Positions 20,606-33,582 of a stretch of DNA of 64,000 nt are shown piece by piece. Source of the DNA: Sympetrum striolatum. Taxonomy: Eukaryota > Arthropoda > Insecta > Odonata > Libellulidae. A model generated the notes under the pieces. The model saw nothing but the letters and a program-made list of their open reading frames with translations. It was not told where the DNA came from and ran no database searches. Numbering within the stretch: position 1 is the stretch's first letter; each line of letters starts with the position of its first letter. The translations under genes and the position numbers were made by a program. Where the stretch lies: positions 7,492,752-7,556,751 of the forward strand of contig OX388341.1 of NCBI GenBank assembly GCA_947579665.1, given 5' to 3'.

Positions 20606-20770
20606 ATAGGGCGTACTCAAATTACGCAACGGAATTCGGGGGGAGGGGTTTGGACACACGTTACGGTCTTGGTACGCGGAGGGAGGGAAGGTTCGGCCAA
20701 GTGTTGCGTGGGGGAAGGGGAGGTTGAAAATTGGAGAATTTTGCGTAACGTCATTTGTGTAAGACCCCTT
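20606..20770. repeat. palindromic MITE-like repeat with G-rich centre
   Basis: The left arm AGGGCGTACTCAAATTACGC and the right arm GCGTAACGTCATTTGTGTAA then GACCCCTT are imperfect inverses flanking a G-rich core (GGGGGGAGGGG; GGGGGAAGGGGAGG). From general knowledge, repeats with AAATTACGTAACGC-like arms and a GGGGGAGGGGG centre are widespread in insect genomes. Confidence 0.6.
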
Positions 20771-20779
20771 ATTAGATTT

Positions 20780-21975
20780 TAGCAACCCCAAATACGTATG
20801 CTATCTTTATTAATTTTAACACTGATCTATCGTGATATTTGTGAGGTACTCTCCTTACGTAATTCCATGTGTTAATTTCGGTGCCTGGCTTGAAATTACT
20901 CTCCCATCGAGTTAAAACTTGCAGTTTATACTGTTGGAGACTTATTCACAGCATTATTGAACAATTGCGGGAGAACTGTTGACTTTTAAAATCTTGATTC
21001 TCTCCAATCCGATCTCGTTCTCTCAGTTCTTTAGCCGAAAAAAGACATTCAAACTGCCCATGACGTCACTGGACAGGCAGCTCTATTTCAAATCGCCGTT
21101 CCTACCAATGTCTGCGAACTAAATTTTAGGATTTATAAAAGTTTTTAACGTATTCATTGTTATTGCAAAATCATATTTAATAACAAAAATGTCATCAATA
21201 TGTTCCCCAATATCCTTACGTCTCTTTCAAAGTGATTTCAACTTACCGGAAAGTTTTATGGAATGGAGATACTTCCCCATACATCTCTTTAGCCCTATCC
21301 TTGCTGTATATTTGCATGAAAGTCGAGTTCAACAATAGCCTCGGTCGCCAGGGGAACTGGTTGTTTTCCATCCAAAATCCATTCCAAATCAAGTATCCGC
21401 AAAATCATACGAATGTTTTGCCTTAATTACAAATTCTCTCAATTAAGAATCCAAAACGATATGCCAGGAGCAAAATGAGAATCTTTCGGAAATTTTCCAT
21501 CTTTTGGTGCTCGCGTTGTTTTTGTAGGACAAGTATTTGCAATTTAACAGAGGTAACGAGGATGGATTTTATAGAAACAATTTGTACAATTGTCGAAATT
21601 TAATTTGAATAAGACATATGAGGCTGAATGGGGTCTGGAGCGGTCACTTTTATATGAAAATAACTACGAATGTGAGACAATTTAATGAATTAATATTTTA
21701 TAATCCCATTAGTTCATCTTCTTTTAAATTTAACCTTCCCAAATGTAGTTAAGAACCGTGCTGTTAACAAAGCATTAACTTTTTGAATATCAATTCTCGA
21801 AAGAAGTGGATAAAAGGGTGATTACTTAAATTTAAATATCTAAGATAGCGTATGATGGGATTTATCCCCATTTTCGTTTTCGAAGACGCGGTTCAATTGA
21901 TCCCGGGTGACGAGGTCTCAGCCTATTAATTAGGTAGGATGTCGGATGAAAATACCCTTACCTTAAATTATGCTT
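20780..21975. other. no gene seen
   Basis: AT-rich sequence with no recognisable exon or repeat. Confidence 0.4.
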
Positions 21976-21985
21976 CACTACTAAC

Positions 21986-24130
21986 CAGTGGCGCAGTGAG
22001 GGGGAGTTTTAGGGGTTCAAACCCCCCCAAGAAACAAGTCCTATGTCTAGCTCTGTATTAAAGATACGCTGCTAGTCATGTGATTGCTTGATGAATTCAG
22101 CGAAAACTTCGCATACCCATAAATATGGCTCCGATTTCAGCTGAGGTTAGGTTTTCGTTAGCAGAGCAAGCCTAGAGCCGACATTGATATCAATAGGATG
22201 CTATGATACGAGTGTTGCGCATGCAATGTTCAACGCGTGCACTTCTTAAGCTTATCCTTCAGCTAATCACGCCATAAGATAAGATTCCCAAGGGAAAAAT
22301 TCGAATGTGATGATTTGTTTACTCCTCGAAAAAATACATGGGAACATTCGAGAAATAATTCGAAACTTGCACCCTGAAAACAGAGATTAAGATTACGTTT
22401 GAGAGATAAACAGATTGATAAAACGCTCAGTTAGATCTTTTGCATGTTTTAAGGGTATGAATGCAAAGCCAGGCTCGTGAGAAGTGTTTTTGAGAAATTC
22501 ACAGTGAACAGTTCGAAGGAGAGTTTAGTTTGGATTTCATAAGGTACAGATGGACATCCGAAAATTCTGTTCTCAGTCCGCAAATATCTGAAGGTCGCTA
22601 TCAAAAAAAAAACTTAATGGCTCTGTGTTTTTTTGTGAAATAACCATTATTAGATGCATAAATTAGGATAGTCTTATTTTAGGGCTGTTATCGGAGGGTA
22701 CATCCCAAGATGACTTAGCGACAATTGCAAAGTTACTTGCTCCTCATCAAGCATTCTGGACGAATAAAAGTCTGCACAGTAGACTCTTCATTACTCGGGA
22801 TGATAGAAAATATACTGATCCTTATTTTATGATTGCCTGTTAATTTGATGTATATTTACTAAAATTATTCAATAACCGAATTTCCGTAGAAATTTGAAAA
22901 AAAAATGAAATTTTGAAATGGAATTGAACTTGAATTTGAAATCTGTATTGGTGCAATACAAGATGCCAGTAAAAATTAATTGTATGATTAATAATATACC
23001 ATTTTGGAAGTAAATCTGTCAGCTGAAAGGTATTTTGCGTGTAAGTTACGCACATATTTATCGGAACTGTGACTTGATGACTTGAAATAAATTTGATTAA
23101 CTGTTAAACCTGTCTTAAAATCTTCAGCTTCCTTTTCGTTGCAGCCAATTTTTTCTCTAGTAATTGAATCCCACGAATATCATGACTTATCCTGTCAACC
23201 GCATGGTCATGCAATGCCCATTGAAACTATCAATTCATGGAGAATTTTTGTTTCCTTTGAACACACAGTGCGTAATTCTGGGTTTGCATCAGCTCTCTGC
23301 TGGTTATACCACCTATTACTTAGTCTAAATAGTTTTAAGTTTTCGTCTTCATTTTTTTCACCTTGATATGTGGCTTTAATTCTGTAAATTCAATTACAAT
23401 ATCAACTATAATAAAGAGTCTACTGTATTTTTTAATGCAGCCGAATTTTTAATGTTCGGTATTTGACGAATTCAGTTCAATACTTAGCTAATACAAAAAT
23501 TACGAAGTCAGGCTTAATAATAAGCCTACCAGAAAATTTCATCCGATATAAATGATTTTTTGTTTCTTACATAAACTATGTACGTGTAATAAGCTGTATA
23601 TATACTTCATATTTTTTAAATTGATTGTATTTTTTGTGCAGGCGAAATTTAAATTAAATTCCATCATCTGCTGATTGTATAGTCAAATAACAAAACATAT
23701 ACAAATAAGCATGGGAACGCAAATGTGTGGGATCTAATGAGTGGATGTTATGTTTTCTATCGCTTGCCAAATAACCATAACTAATTTTTTGCCTCCAACG
23801 CTTTGCAACCTCTTGGAAGAAGTTTAGATCTACAACACTAAAAAACTTCAGCATAGAAAAAAATGAGTTTTTAATAGGTATTGGACGTATCCAAGCCTGA
23901 AATCCAAACAACTCTCATGATAAGTTTCAATTGTTCGCTTATGTAAACTGCTATCTTGGAAAGTGTAATTAGTTGGCCACATAAGCGTTAAATCCTCTAG
24001 TTTTCAATATATTTAGTTATTGAAAGAATGGCCATATATTAAGTAGCGGTCATGTATATACTAACCCCTGTAAGTGGTCATTTTTTCGTTTTCTCGGCAG
24101 CCCTATTGGCAAATCCTGGCTGCGCCACTG
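21986..24130. mobile_element. hAT transposon, degenerate, 2.1 kb
   Basis: The element starts CAGTGGCGCAGTGAGG and ends CCTGGCTGCGCCACTG, giving 11 bp terminal inverted repeats (CAGTGGCGCAG). It is flanked by a perfect 8 bp direct repeat CTACTAAC at 21978-21985 and 24131-24138. CAGTGGCG starts and 8 bp duplications are hAT hallmarks. Inside I see only scattered short frames; a minus-strand stretch at about 23120-23350 (RWYNQQRADANPELRTV) may be a remnant of transposase but this is weak. The perfect duplication suggests the insertion is not ancient. Confidence 0.85.
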
Positions 24131-24139
24131 CTACTAACA

Positions 24140-26610
24140 TATCTAAAGTAAACGTTCTAACGCTTCGAAAACAAAATTAAATTTCAGTGCCATGAAAATC
24201 GTATCAATGCTTGTTCAGTCTATGGAGGAATATTTTAATTATAAAACTGCAAGTAGAATTCATTTGAAGTATGTGCGAAAATAAGGCTGGACTTGGCTAG
24301 TTAATTTTGGTTGAATATATATTTAAATTGTAGTGCCAAACTGTATTCAAAGGAAATATAGTAACTTGTAAATTGCAAGATACAAAAGTAGCTGGAAGTA
24401 AATATCGGCACTATTAGTATTACTATTGGTAACCAATTTCAAACAAAAAAACTATCTTTTCAACTGTGTATAAGCTGACCAATCACAAAATTTATTGTTC
24501 ACGTATAGAAGTGTACTATGTGCTAACGCTACTCGTATCTCATCTTAAATGATAATTAGACTTGCAAATGCATTATATTCAGTAATCCTTAATCAAAAAC
24601 CACAAGGTACTTTTTTTACACTTTAAATTAATTAAACATTCCGTCCTCGACTTCCTAATAAAACAAACTATAAAACCGTTAAGTGAAAAGTAGAAATTCA
24701 TGTTTTATCATTAAATGATATGCTAAGGACACAATAGACCAAATTATTTTCATCATTGTATTAAATATTATAAAATTATTTTAACCCGCTCAACTTTAGA
24801 CCTTGTTTGGAACCCATTTTTAATTTTTATGCAACGTATTATGTATTGCGCTTAAATATGGACCATATATAGTAATTTAGGTAAATATTTACCTATCTAG
24901 TAGGTCTTAGTTTTCCTCATAGTATCTTTAAAAAATCACAAAAGTGATTCGATGTCGCTCATTCAGAGTTAAAAATGTTAATTACGTTTATAGGTCCAAT
25001 CTGTTGAAAACCATATTCCTTGCTTTAACAAAGTCCATGTCCATCATCAGCGAAAGACCACGGAAAATATTTGCTTCCAAGCTACTCTTTACGAAGTCCA
25101 TTTCAGTTTCGAGTAACTCCAGTTTTATAATCACGAAATCATGATTGTGCACAATAATACATGAATCAATATCAAATCAACGTGTACATTTTCTCGCTTA
25201 TTCTTGCTTTACTTCTTTTCTCGCTTCTAGTGGAAGAAATTCTTAGAAGAATTTAAGTATTCTTCTTAAGTCTTTCTGGTCTTACCTAAGGTAAGTCAAA
25301 GGTAGGTGAAACTTCAGCTTCGAAAACCTAAACAAAGAAATGAAGGTCGCAGAAATCGAATCCAACAGAAATATTTGCGAAACATTGCTCGCATATTTCG
25401 GGAACATTTTAATAGGAACGTTAAGGGAAAGCAAAACAGGATTCGTTATAATATCTTTATTCGCTTTTACTTACGTAAATATTGAGTAAATTGAATGTTG
25501 AAAGGTAGAGTGTATCTTTCTGGTAAACGAAATAATGCTCAAAAAATAATAGGCGAGAGTGATGAGAAAGCAAGTATTAAGAATTTCAGCTTCGCAATAT
25601 CTCACAATCATGAATTATGGTATTCAAAAACGAAATATTAGGAATGGAATTTAGAATTTACATTACCAAAAACTTAAACTCTTGAACGGTATTCCGATAG
25701 AGGTGATCCCAAAATAAAAACGTCTCAAATTATGTTAAATTTTCGAGGAGTTTTTATATTCTTATGTATGAGATAGAACAATGAAAATATTTCAGATTTT
25801 ATGCATGTTTTCAGCCACTGGCATATGCCCGCGTTCCTACCCACGACACACGGACAAGCGATAAGCAGATTTGAAGAAAATATAATACCGTATAAATAAT
25901 ATTTGGCAGGTAATCTAAAGTCTAATAACTTAATATTGCACACGGATTTGATTTCTAGATTTCTAGATATTTGCTAGAATTCCCTCCCCCCCAACCCAAC
26001 CCATCCCCGGGGCAACGTTGCCGTGCGTCAACGGGTCATTTCTTGCAAAATCACGAAAGGTCTTTTTTTCATCGTAGAACGTCGATCAAAAGACGCTTGT
26101 ATATCTTTCTGGACTAGCGAGACGACGAGGATAATAAATTGTTGCTCATTTGAATTGTTTATAACTTTTTAAATCGTATTCAACGCGATCAGTTTTTTTA
26201 TAGTCCCCCCTGCTGTGGCGGCAGGGCGCTCATGAGCTGCGAAGGCTAGCTAAGGGTCCGGATTAGGATGGAGACCCTCCAAATTTCTACCTGAAAAAAG
26301 TAACAGTATAACCCCCAGATATCTACCATTAACCTATATTTATTTTAGAGCCATACAATTCAGATCATGTAATAGGCAGTTGAGAAGTAAGAGGTTCGGA
26401 GACTCCAGTAATAAAGTACATTTAAGATAGAATTGTAAACAGTCGATCCCTTGTATACTTATTCCTGCCTACGATTCCTACGAGTAGTACAAATGGGCCA
26501 TTGCACTTTTGTATTTAATTCTTCTTTGCTCAGTCGCTACATTTTCCTGCTCGCTCATGTTACAGGGAAGATACGAAGTGGTTATCTTGGTTTACCATCT
26601 GGCTTTGATA
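24140..26610. other. no gene seen
   Basis: AT-rich sequence. A C-rich patch at 25982-26010 and a GC-richer patch at 26208-26275 have no assignable function. No exon or repeat boundary was recognised. Confidence 0.4.
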
Positions 26611-26615
26611 AGGGG

Positions 26616-27006
26616 TTACCCCAAGAAACACACATTCATTTTTGAGGAAACACAACCACAGGGACCCTCAGCTTCACCTTGAGGAGCGTGGCTGCAATCT
26701 GGATGCAGTTTTCCGGTGTTGTCTCCCGGATGCCATGAACCATATGACAGTTTCACCTTCTGATCCAAGGAATCCAACCGCTCCTCAAATTCGTCGCTGC
26801 GGAAAGGCAAGACGGGTAATCTCTTCTATGATTTTTTTCCCAAACGCGAAGAATCGCTCCTCAATTGGTTTATTTTTAGAAGACCTCGGTGACTACTCCT
26901 TTTCTTTTGCTAACTCTTCTTTGAATGACTTTTTGCCGGATGTTATCGAGCGTTTTACGGAACTCCGCATTCTCGAGGTCCTTCTTACGGGCAACGGGAG
27001 GGGCCA
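26616..27006 (-). pseudogene. broken coding sequence of unknown family
   Basis: From an ATG at 27006 the minus strand reads MAPPVARKKDLENAEFRKTL then DNIRQKVIQRRV, and stops after 44 codons. Another frame continues with KNKPIEERFFAFGKKIIEEI, and a third carries RSDEFEERLDSLDQKVKLSY. The codon composition is richer in G+C than the flanks and the peptides are charged and helical. I infer a frameshifted former protein-coding segment: a retrocopied gene or a LINE first open frame. I do not recognise the family. A plus-strand frame of 133 codons over the same bases is probably a shadow. Confidence 0.35.
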
Positions 27007-27049
27007 TCGCGGTGAAAGTAACAATGAAGGAATCAACTGGTAGAACGTT

Positions 27050-27440
27050 GAGGGGAAGGGCAAAGAAATAGCTTATTTTTCTCTTATTCGACCGAGCATT
27101 TGAATACTGCTGAACGGTTTGGGACCCTCACGAGGTAGGTTTAGTCTCAGATTTAGAGATGGTTTAGCGTAGAGCAGCTCGATTCGTCTGCGGGGATTTC
27201 AGGTTTGATAGCGGCGTTACGGCAATGATTGAGTCCCTCGGTTGGAATTCACTACAGATGAGAAGAATATCGTCGGAAACTTTTCGAAAAGTTAATTCGT
27301 TCAGAATTTATAGACGAAGTAAGTGAAATATTAGCCCCAATAAGGAGCGAACGCGATCGGGTGGATTAAGTAATGATGGCGTTATTACACCCCCTGCCAT
27401 ACGCCTTTAGCAGCAAGCAGGGTATATATCTAAATCTAGA
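27050..27440 (+). pseudogene. CR1-like LINE 3' fragment, decayed
   Basis: The sequence aligns by eye with the CR1 tails at 17.8 and 58.2 kb: KEIAYFSLIRPS, then NTAERFGTLTR (frame shifted), QRRAARFV-type residues interrupted by a TAG, then the 3' end ACACCCCCTGCCATACGCC and GGGTATATATCTAAATCTAG. Several stops and frameshifts make it non-coding. Confidence 0.8.
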
Positions 27441-27810
27441 AGTGGTGATTAACCGTTAAGCAGGTCAGCCTCATTTGGGCATAGAGCGAAGACTGAAACT
27501 ACTTTTATTTCACTTTTCGAGAATCAATGGGCATTCAAACTATTTCGTTGATTTCAGCTATCAAAAAAGCTTAGATTATTTCTACACTTTGATTAAAATA
27601 ACAGCTTCATTTTCAAACGAACATCTTTTGGTAAAGTTACTTGCACTCAAATAAGTCGTAAAATAAAAATACAGCTTAGATTTTTATCTATGAAATGTTA
27701 ATATTTAATCAACATTCATCTGCTTTCGAAAACAGACATTTCAAATTGTTCAACGCAAATGCGTTGGATAATTTGAAATAATTTGAACAATGTGAGCTCT
27801 TCTCTAGAAA

Positions 27811-28372
27811 GTGTTAAATATCTTTGAGCGCTTTTCCTGTTTTGTTATCCACACTGAATGTGCTCCCTTAGAACTCAGATTACGACACTACTTTCAGGAA
27901 TCTTGCTCTTCCAATTGCTCAACTGTCAGTGGCACGTGCGCTATGCGCTTTTCACTTGTCTATCCTTTCCATGTGTGCAGATTCCTTATTATTCGGAACT
28001 CAAACGTTAGTCTGGAGTCACTTTGCTTTGAACAAAACTTTGTGTTGCGGTTTTCAAAGAAACTGCATGCGTCCCAAAGGGAGTCTCTCAAAAGGAAACG
28101 CCGTTCGAGTGACACAAATGGATTTTCTGCTCTTTTGTGCAGAACACGAAATGAGGTTACTACATTACCATCCTACTTATTTGTTAATTACGAACGAAAT
28201 GTTTATCAAGACGGGCGTTGAAACGTATCTGGAAGATACTCATAGTCGTACAAGGAAATTGTTTAGATGTTATTATTGCACGTATTCCTTAGATACCTGC
28301 AACTATGAAATATTGCGCGTCCACGAAGAGATTATTTTGGTTGAGAATCTGTTGGGCTCATTGCGCAAGTGA
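27811..28372 (+). other. two overlapping long open frames, unknown
   Basis: Two plus-strand frames of 136 codons (27811-28221) and 147 codons (27929-28372) overlap for ~290 bases. Neither matches a family I recognise; the second is Cys/His-rich near its end (RCYYCTYSLDTC). They are long for chance in this window but lack splice or start context that would settle the matter. I would not call a gene without transcript evidence. Confidence 0.2.
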
Positions 28373-28379
28373 TCACTTT

Positions 28380-30740
28380 CGTCGCCTTCTTCTGACTTTA
28401 CTGTGAAAACTGAACAACTTCATAATACAATCGATGGATGCAGCCGTGATGCTGTGGAGATATAATTAATTGAACAACTCCGTCCACTCTTTTCAATTGA
28501 AGTATCTTCTTTATTATTTATATTTAACTAAAACGAAGTAAAATGTACATATTTATGGATTCATTTAACCAAAGTAGAGATCTGACAGGGAGGTATTTAG
28601 GTATCCGTAGGAAGTTGGGCTCAGCGGAATCGCTGGCAATCATTCGTTGAAAGATGACTAAAAATGAAACTTGAGCAAATGAACCCATGAATGAACGAGT
28701 GGCGCTTGCGCCACTCAGATGTCTTACTTATTTCAATCGAAATCCATCTCTTTCTATGGGTTCAACTGAAAAACATTTTTCATATCAATATTGATTGCCA
28801 TCACCAGAGAAATTCGAGCGATATCAAATCAAACTTGTGCTTCGATGGGCAAGTTTTCCGCTCATCTGCAGCAATGGTTGGACAGTGGAACACTTGGAGT
28901 TGGATGGGCGACGTTTGAGTGTTCTTACTTTCAAAAATAAACAAAACGTTTGTAGGTGCATAGGTAAAAGCATAAGGTAAAGTTTTTCGAGGTTTTCATT
29001 AAAAAAGAGTGCTTGACTAATTAGTTGGGTGGTACCAGGAAAAGTATAGCATGGCCACTCATAGCTTACAAGAACACCACAGGTGCGTAATACGAATTCC
29101 CTCATGACTGTCAGGACATGATCCTTGCTTCAAAATCATTGATACAAGTCTACCACTTAAATGCCTCGAAACCAGGATTTTGTTCATGCTGAATTTTAAC
29201 TAAAAATCGGAGTTAAGCAGCAACACCAGATACACCATGACTGAATTCAAAGCGTTATTGACTTAGCCTATTTCTGTCCAATGGGCCAAAACAGGATACC
29301 CCCACAGAAAGGAACTAGACATCAATCTATTATTAAGTTTAATCCTAGAGGGCCCCATCCCATTGAGATGCACCGCGAGGCTTTTTAGAAATATATTTGG
29401 GGTACTTCCCTGAATGGTAAGAGAATTGATATTAAAGATATTGTTATCGTGGGCAAATGCTATAACAGAAACTCCCACATAAGATATACCCAGGGGTTTA
29501 TGTATGCGATCCTTTTTTATTGGTCCTCCGTCCACTTCCTCTCATTTCCCTCAACTTCAATAGCTGTGTATACCGTCACTTCTTTTTCTTATGTCGATGG
29601 AACTCCTAATTCAGCCTGTTTCTTATGTTCTGTCGTTGAGCTAAAAGTTTGCACACAAAATAAGACTGTTGCTTACAAAGAACAGCGCGCACCTGTTTTT
29701 TCATCAAGATTATATATAATAATTATCTGGAAGAAATAAATCAAATCTGATCAACTTACAAATATTTGAAGCTTAAATGTTTGATGCATTTTATGTTGAA
29801 TCTTATATAATAAGCACCATTGTGTACATGTGTATGTATCCTATGTCAGTATCTCCCGTAAGGAATTTATGGGAGAAATTTTCGAACATAAATTTCACAC
29901 ACTTCCAGAAATAATTGGATTATGAATTTTTGGGAGTCGTTAAGATCCAATGGAATATTTAATATTGATGTTTGTTTGTCCAAGGTACCCTTGGTTTGAC
30001 TTTGGACAACTCGAATTGCCTCTAAAGAAAAGAACCTAAAGTTTCATTTAGATCGGCTGAAGACGTTTTTTTCTTTAGCAGAATTAAATCAGAAATAATG
30101 GTCTTAAGAAATCAAGGCAAATACCAAAAGAAAGGAAACTGAATAAAATATTGCTTGTAGAATATCGTATTCGAGTGGAAAATGAAAAAATGCAGACAAA
30201 ATGACGAAGAATTGGTATAATGAGATAGTTTCAAAACAAGCTTCTCAAGACGCCGAAAATGAGTTTTCCAGAGCTGACCTGAAAATTCGCCTTTCTTTTG
30301 CAAAGGGATTGAATTTTATGTTTCCGGTTGTCGTTTACCGATACTTGTCAAAAATTTAAAGATCTCTGCGCAGAGGACAGGCTCCGATTTTTCGGAGAAG
30401 CATGTCATTTTATTGCAATGTAGAGGATTTGAGACTGTTTGAATGTAAATCAATGCAGTAATATAGAATTATTCTTTCGATTTTTAGCAGTATTTACGCT
30501 CAAAGAAGAGTCCTTGCTCATTTGAGCAACAAAATCGTCGACATCTTTTTCGACTAAATTCCTGATAAAGAAAGGAATATAAATAGGAAAGCTGTGGTAG
30601 AATATGAACCATTCTGCATAATGTCTCTGTCCAAAGCAATATGGATTCTATAGAAATCGATTCACCTGGTAATTTGGTAGATTTTCCGTAAGCCCGACGA
30701 GGAATCTCCATGGAATCTTTGAATTTGAAATCTTTCAATT
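28380..30740. other. no gene seen
   Basis: Open frames of up to 96 codons occur on both strands (e.g. 29263-29535 minus, 29449-29739 plus) without recognised motifs. No repeat family shared with the rest of the window was seen here. Confidence 0.4.
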
Positions 30741-30747
30741 AGCCTTT

Positions 30748-30881
30748 TTACTTTCTCCCTTTACGAAGTATAGAGAAAGTATTGTACTCGAAAAAAAAAA
30801 TCGACCTCCAGATTTCGACGGAAATAGATGTCTTTGGGCCCATAGAGCACGTTTTCACTATTTTCCCGAACATGTCTGTCT

Positions 30882-30913
<32 letters not shown>

Positions 30914-31467
30914 CTGTCTGTCTGCCTGTCTGTGGTAAAAAAGTTTGTGGGCGCTCTGTCTTAAAAAGTAATTATCTGATAACTTTCAAAATTCATATTT
31001 AGAATTTTCCTAACAATGCCAAGAGTTGATCAGTTTTTGGAGAATATCACTTAACCAGAAGTTGCGGTTTATCCTGAACAAAATTTTGTTTTTTAAATGT
31101 CTCTGTAAGAATGCAATATAGGTATATATAATTATGAATAAAAGTTGTAGATAATGTACTTTACTACAACTTTTGTACAAAATATTTTTTCGTAACACTG
31201 ATTGTATAGGAGTTATTTTTGAATAATGGTTAACCGGATGTTGTTGTTTATCCAGAAATGGAAGTTTTTCATGCATATCTCTGTCAAAATGCAATGTAGG
31301 TATATACAATTCTGTAACAAAGTTATAGATAATGTTTTTTACTACAAATGTTGTATAAAACATTTTCCTGTAACACTCATTTTTTTGGAGTTATTTATAT
31401 ATTACCGGCATAGGCTTCTGTTTTCAATAAATACGGAGAAAGTCATGTATTTGCCACATCAGATTTT
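30748..31467 (+). repeat. interspersed 'ACTTTCTCC' repeat, copy A
   Basis: It begins TTACTTTCTCCCTTTACGAA then GTATAGAGAAAGTATTG, includes a TG then CTGT microsatellite (30885-30930), continues with GTGGGCGCTCTG, and ends GGAGAAAGTCATGTATTTGC then CACATCAGATTTTTT. Two longer copies are at 55,445-56,458 (same strand) and 59,341-60,410 (opposite strand). The two ends share inverted ACTTTCTCC motifs. No protein is encoded. Confidence 0.75.
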
Positions 31468-31469
31468 TT

Positions 31470-32300
31470 ATGTTGCATTCAGGGAAAATTCAGGCATATG
31501 AGAAAAGTTCAGATAAGAGTTTGATACCTCTAATTTACTTAATGAAGGAAAGGAAATGAGTGAATGGATTTTTGGAATGAAGAAAATTTTACATTTTGTT
31601 GAAAACTCTCTGAATTTTAAATTTAACCGTTAAAAACGTATTTTGATGTTTTTTCTTTAATCCTAACTAATTATCAAGCAATTATTCAGCGGCTTCTTTA
31701 CAACTTAAGTATATTATGCTTTCAACAGTCTTCAGATCTTCAAAACTACGCGCTACCTTCACGTACAAAAGCAGTAACCGCAAATAAAATAAATATTTAC
31801 CTTAAAATCATGAAAAATTATTGTAAATTTACAATACGCAACAAAAGAAAATAATTTATCATTCAAACTATTAAATATTAGCAATGACGAGAAAGCTCGA
31901 GTCGCCAAGAGTCAAACCAAGGATACCTTGGAGAGACAATTTCTCTGAATTTCAACTCTTATTCACATACTTCCCAGTATCATTTTGTCACATTATGCAT
32001 CATTGAACTTACAATTCACATAAAGAAAATTACTAAACCTTCACTTTTATTTCACCATTTCGCAATAAATTATGACATCTAAACCCTTCGTTTTTCGGTC
32101 GGAAGGCCGCTTTCAGACCGTCCACGGCGCCGTGTTTTCAAATAGTCTGAAAGCGCCGCTGTACAATTCCACCAATTCCTCCGTTTCTTACCTGAAAATG
32201 GCTAATCGATTTACCCTTCGCTTTTTATTTAACGATTCACAACCGAGAATATCCAACAGAATCGTAACGCTTCTTCCGATTTCTCATATCTCCGTGAGAA
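31470..32300. other. no gene; nested short palindromes
   Basis: Around 32108-32155, GCTTTCAGAC and GTCTGAAAGC enclose CCACGGCGCCGTG, itself a palindrome. No gene is seen in the rest. Confidence 0.4.
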
Positions 32301-32309
32301 CATAAATGG

Positions 32310-32830
32310 CTTCAGTCCGTTGCAATTGAAATTCGAGGGGTCACTGGAAGGCGTGCTTATCCAAGGAAAACTGAAAAGACATCTTCGAAGACCCTTCGTT
32401 CGATGCCACGTTACGGTAAATATCCGCCATGAGAAATGCACGCATAGTCCTTTTTGAACCGTTTGCGGGCTTTATTTAATGTGAAAAATGAAATGAAGCG
32501 GTGATATTTCACAATTTTTTTGAATCCTTCTTTCGATAATATGCAAATGTGAAATCCGGCGTGTGAATAGAGATCATAAATAAATTTCTCATAAGAATTG
32601 TACGGTTTCTCTCGCGATGCTTGGTTCGATGCCGGAGCGCTATTTATATGCATTTCAAGTGGCGATAATGGTATCTTATTGTAGGATCATCCCGGTATGA
32701 TATCTACTTAAACTTTGGATTAAATACGATCTACTCCTACTAGGTCGTTATGTGTATTCAAATCTTCCAGAATTCCTCGGTTCGAGACGAGAAATTTTGG
32801 CCTTCAGCAACTACCATTTGAAATATATGG
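32310..32830 (+). repeat. composite repeat, diverged partial copy
   Basis: B-box-like motifs are present at about 32399 (CGTTCGATGCC), 32622 (GGTTCGATGCC) and 32780 (GGTTCGAGACG), with intervening phrases such as AGAGATCATAAATAAATTTC that match the full copies. Divergence is higher than in the other copies. Confidence 0.55.
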
Positions 32831-32959
32831 CGAAATTCATTTTTTATGATTCACTTACCGAGAACTTAAAAAAAATCCCAATGTGCTGTTTCTAATGAAG
32901 TCAGATTCTTAGTAAGTTTAAGGTTCAGTTCATAGGTTTGTAATTCCATATGAACGCGT

Positions 32960-33181
32960 TTACGCGTAACGTTTGTTCAATTCTAAGTCAATCCAATGTT
33001 CCTTGGCAGTGATAATTGATTTTTGGACTGTAGGTTTGTCTGTTTTAGGGAAGATGTTTGTGAAGTTAGGAAATATTTTGAGACTTTTACAATCTCTAAG
33101 AAACTTTATGTTTGCGCAAATTGCGTGAATTTTTGTGTGTAATTTGTGAAAGTGGTTTAAGTTCTTTGACAGGAATGCCAT
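32960..33181 (-). pseudogene. Penelope-like element N-terminal fragment (second copy)
   Basis: The 73-codon minus frame contains LHTKIHAICANIKFLRDCKS followed by LKIFPNFTNIFPKTDKP. The first part parallels ALHTKIHTIGAHVSATD at the start of the larger Penelope-like copy (about 36,270-36,330). Penelope-like elements often insert as partial head-to-tail tandems; this may be such a downstream partner, now separated by a CR1 tail. Confidence 0.5.
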
Positions 33182-33199
33182 AGATTATGATTTAGATTT

Positions 33200-33378
33200 T
33201 CAGATTTAGATATATACCCTGCGAGCCGCCAGAGGCGTATGGCAGGAGGTGTAATCCAACACCATTATTCAATCCACCCAATCTCTAATAGCCTGGGGAA
33301 AGAACGACCAAAATCCGTCCTTGCGATCACTTCCCTACAACGCTTCGTCGATGCCTCTCGATAGCATATCGATACCAT
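33200..33378 (-). mobile_element. CR1-like LINE 3' end fragment
   Basis: On minus, GAGAGGCATCGACGAAGCGT leads to GAAGTGATCGCAAGGACGGA, FWSFFPRAIRD-like coding remnants, the terminal ACACCTCCTGCCATACGCC segment and GGGTATATATCTAAATCTG. It matches the 3' end of the copy at 58.2 kb and is inserted between Penelope-like sequences. Confidence 0.8.
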
Positions 33379-33582
33379 ACTGATAACTAAAAGGAAAAAA
33401 GGAACATGGCTGTGTTATTAACCTCAAGAGTTAAAAGAGCTCCAAATAGCCGTGGTTTGCGTAAAACCCGTCGTGCGGGGGTACCCTAACCATTGGGGTT
33501 AACGGTAATTGAGGAATTGTAAGCGTCATTATCTCGGTAAGGGAGGGGTGCGCTATTTATGCACATTGTTGTGTGACGTCAG

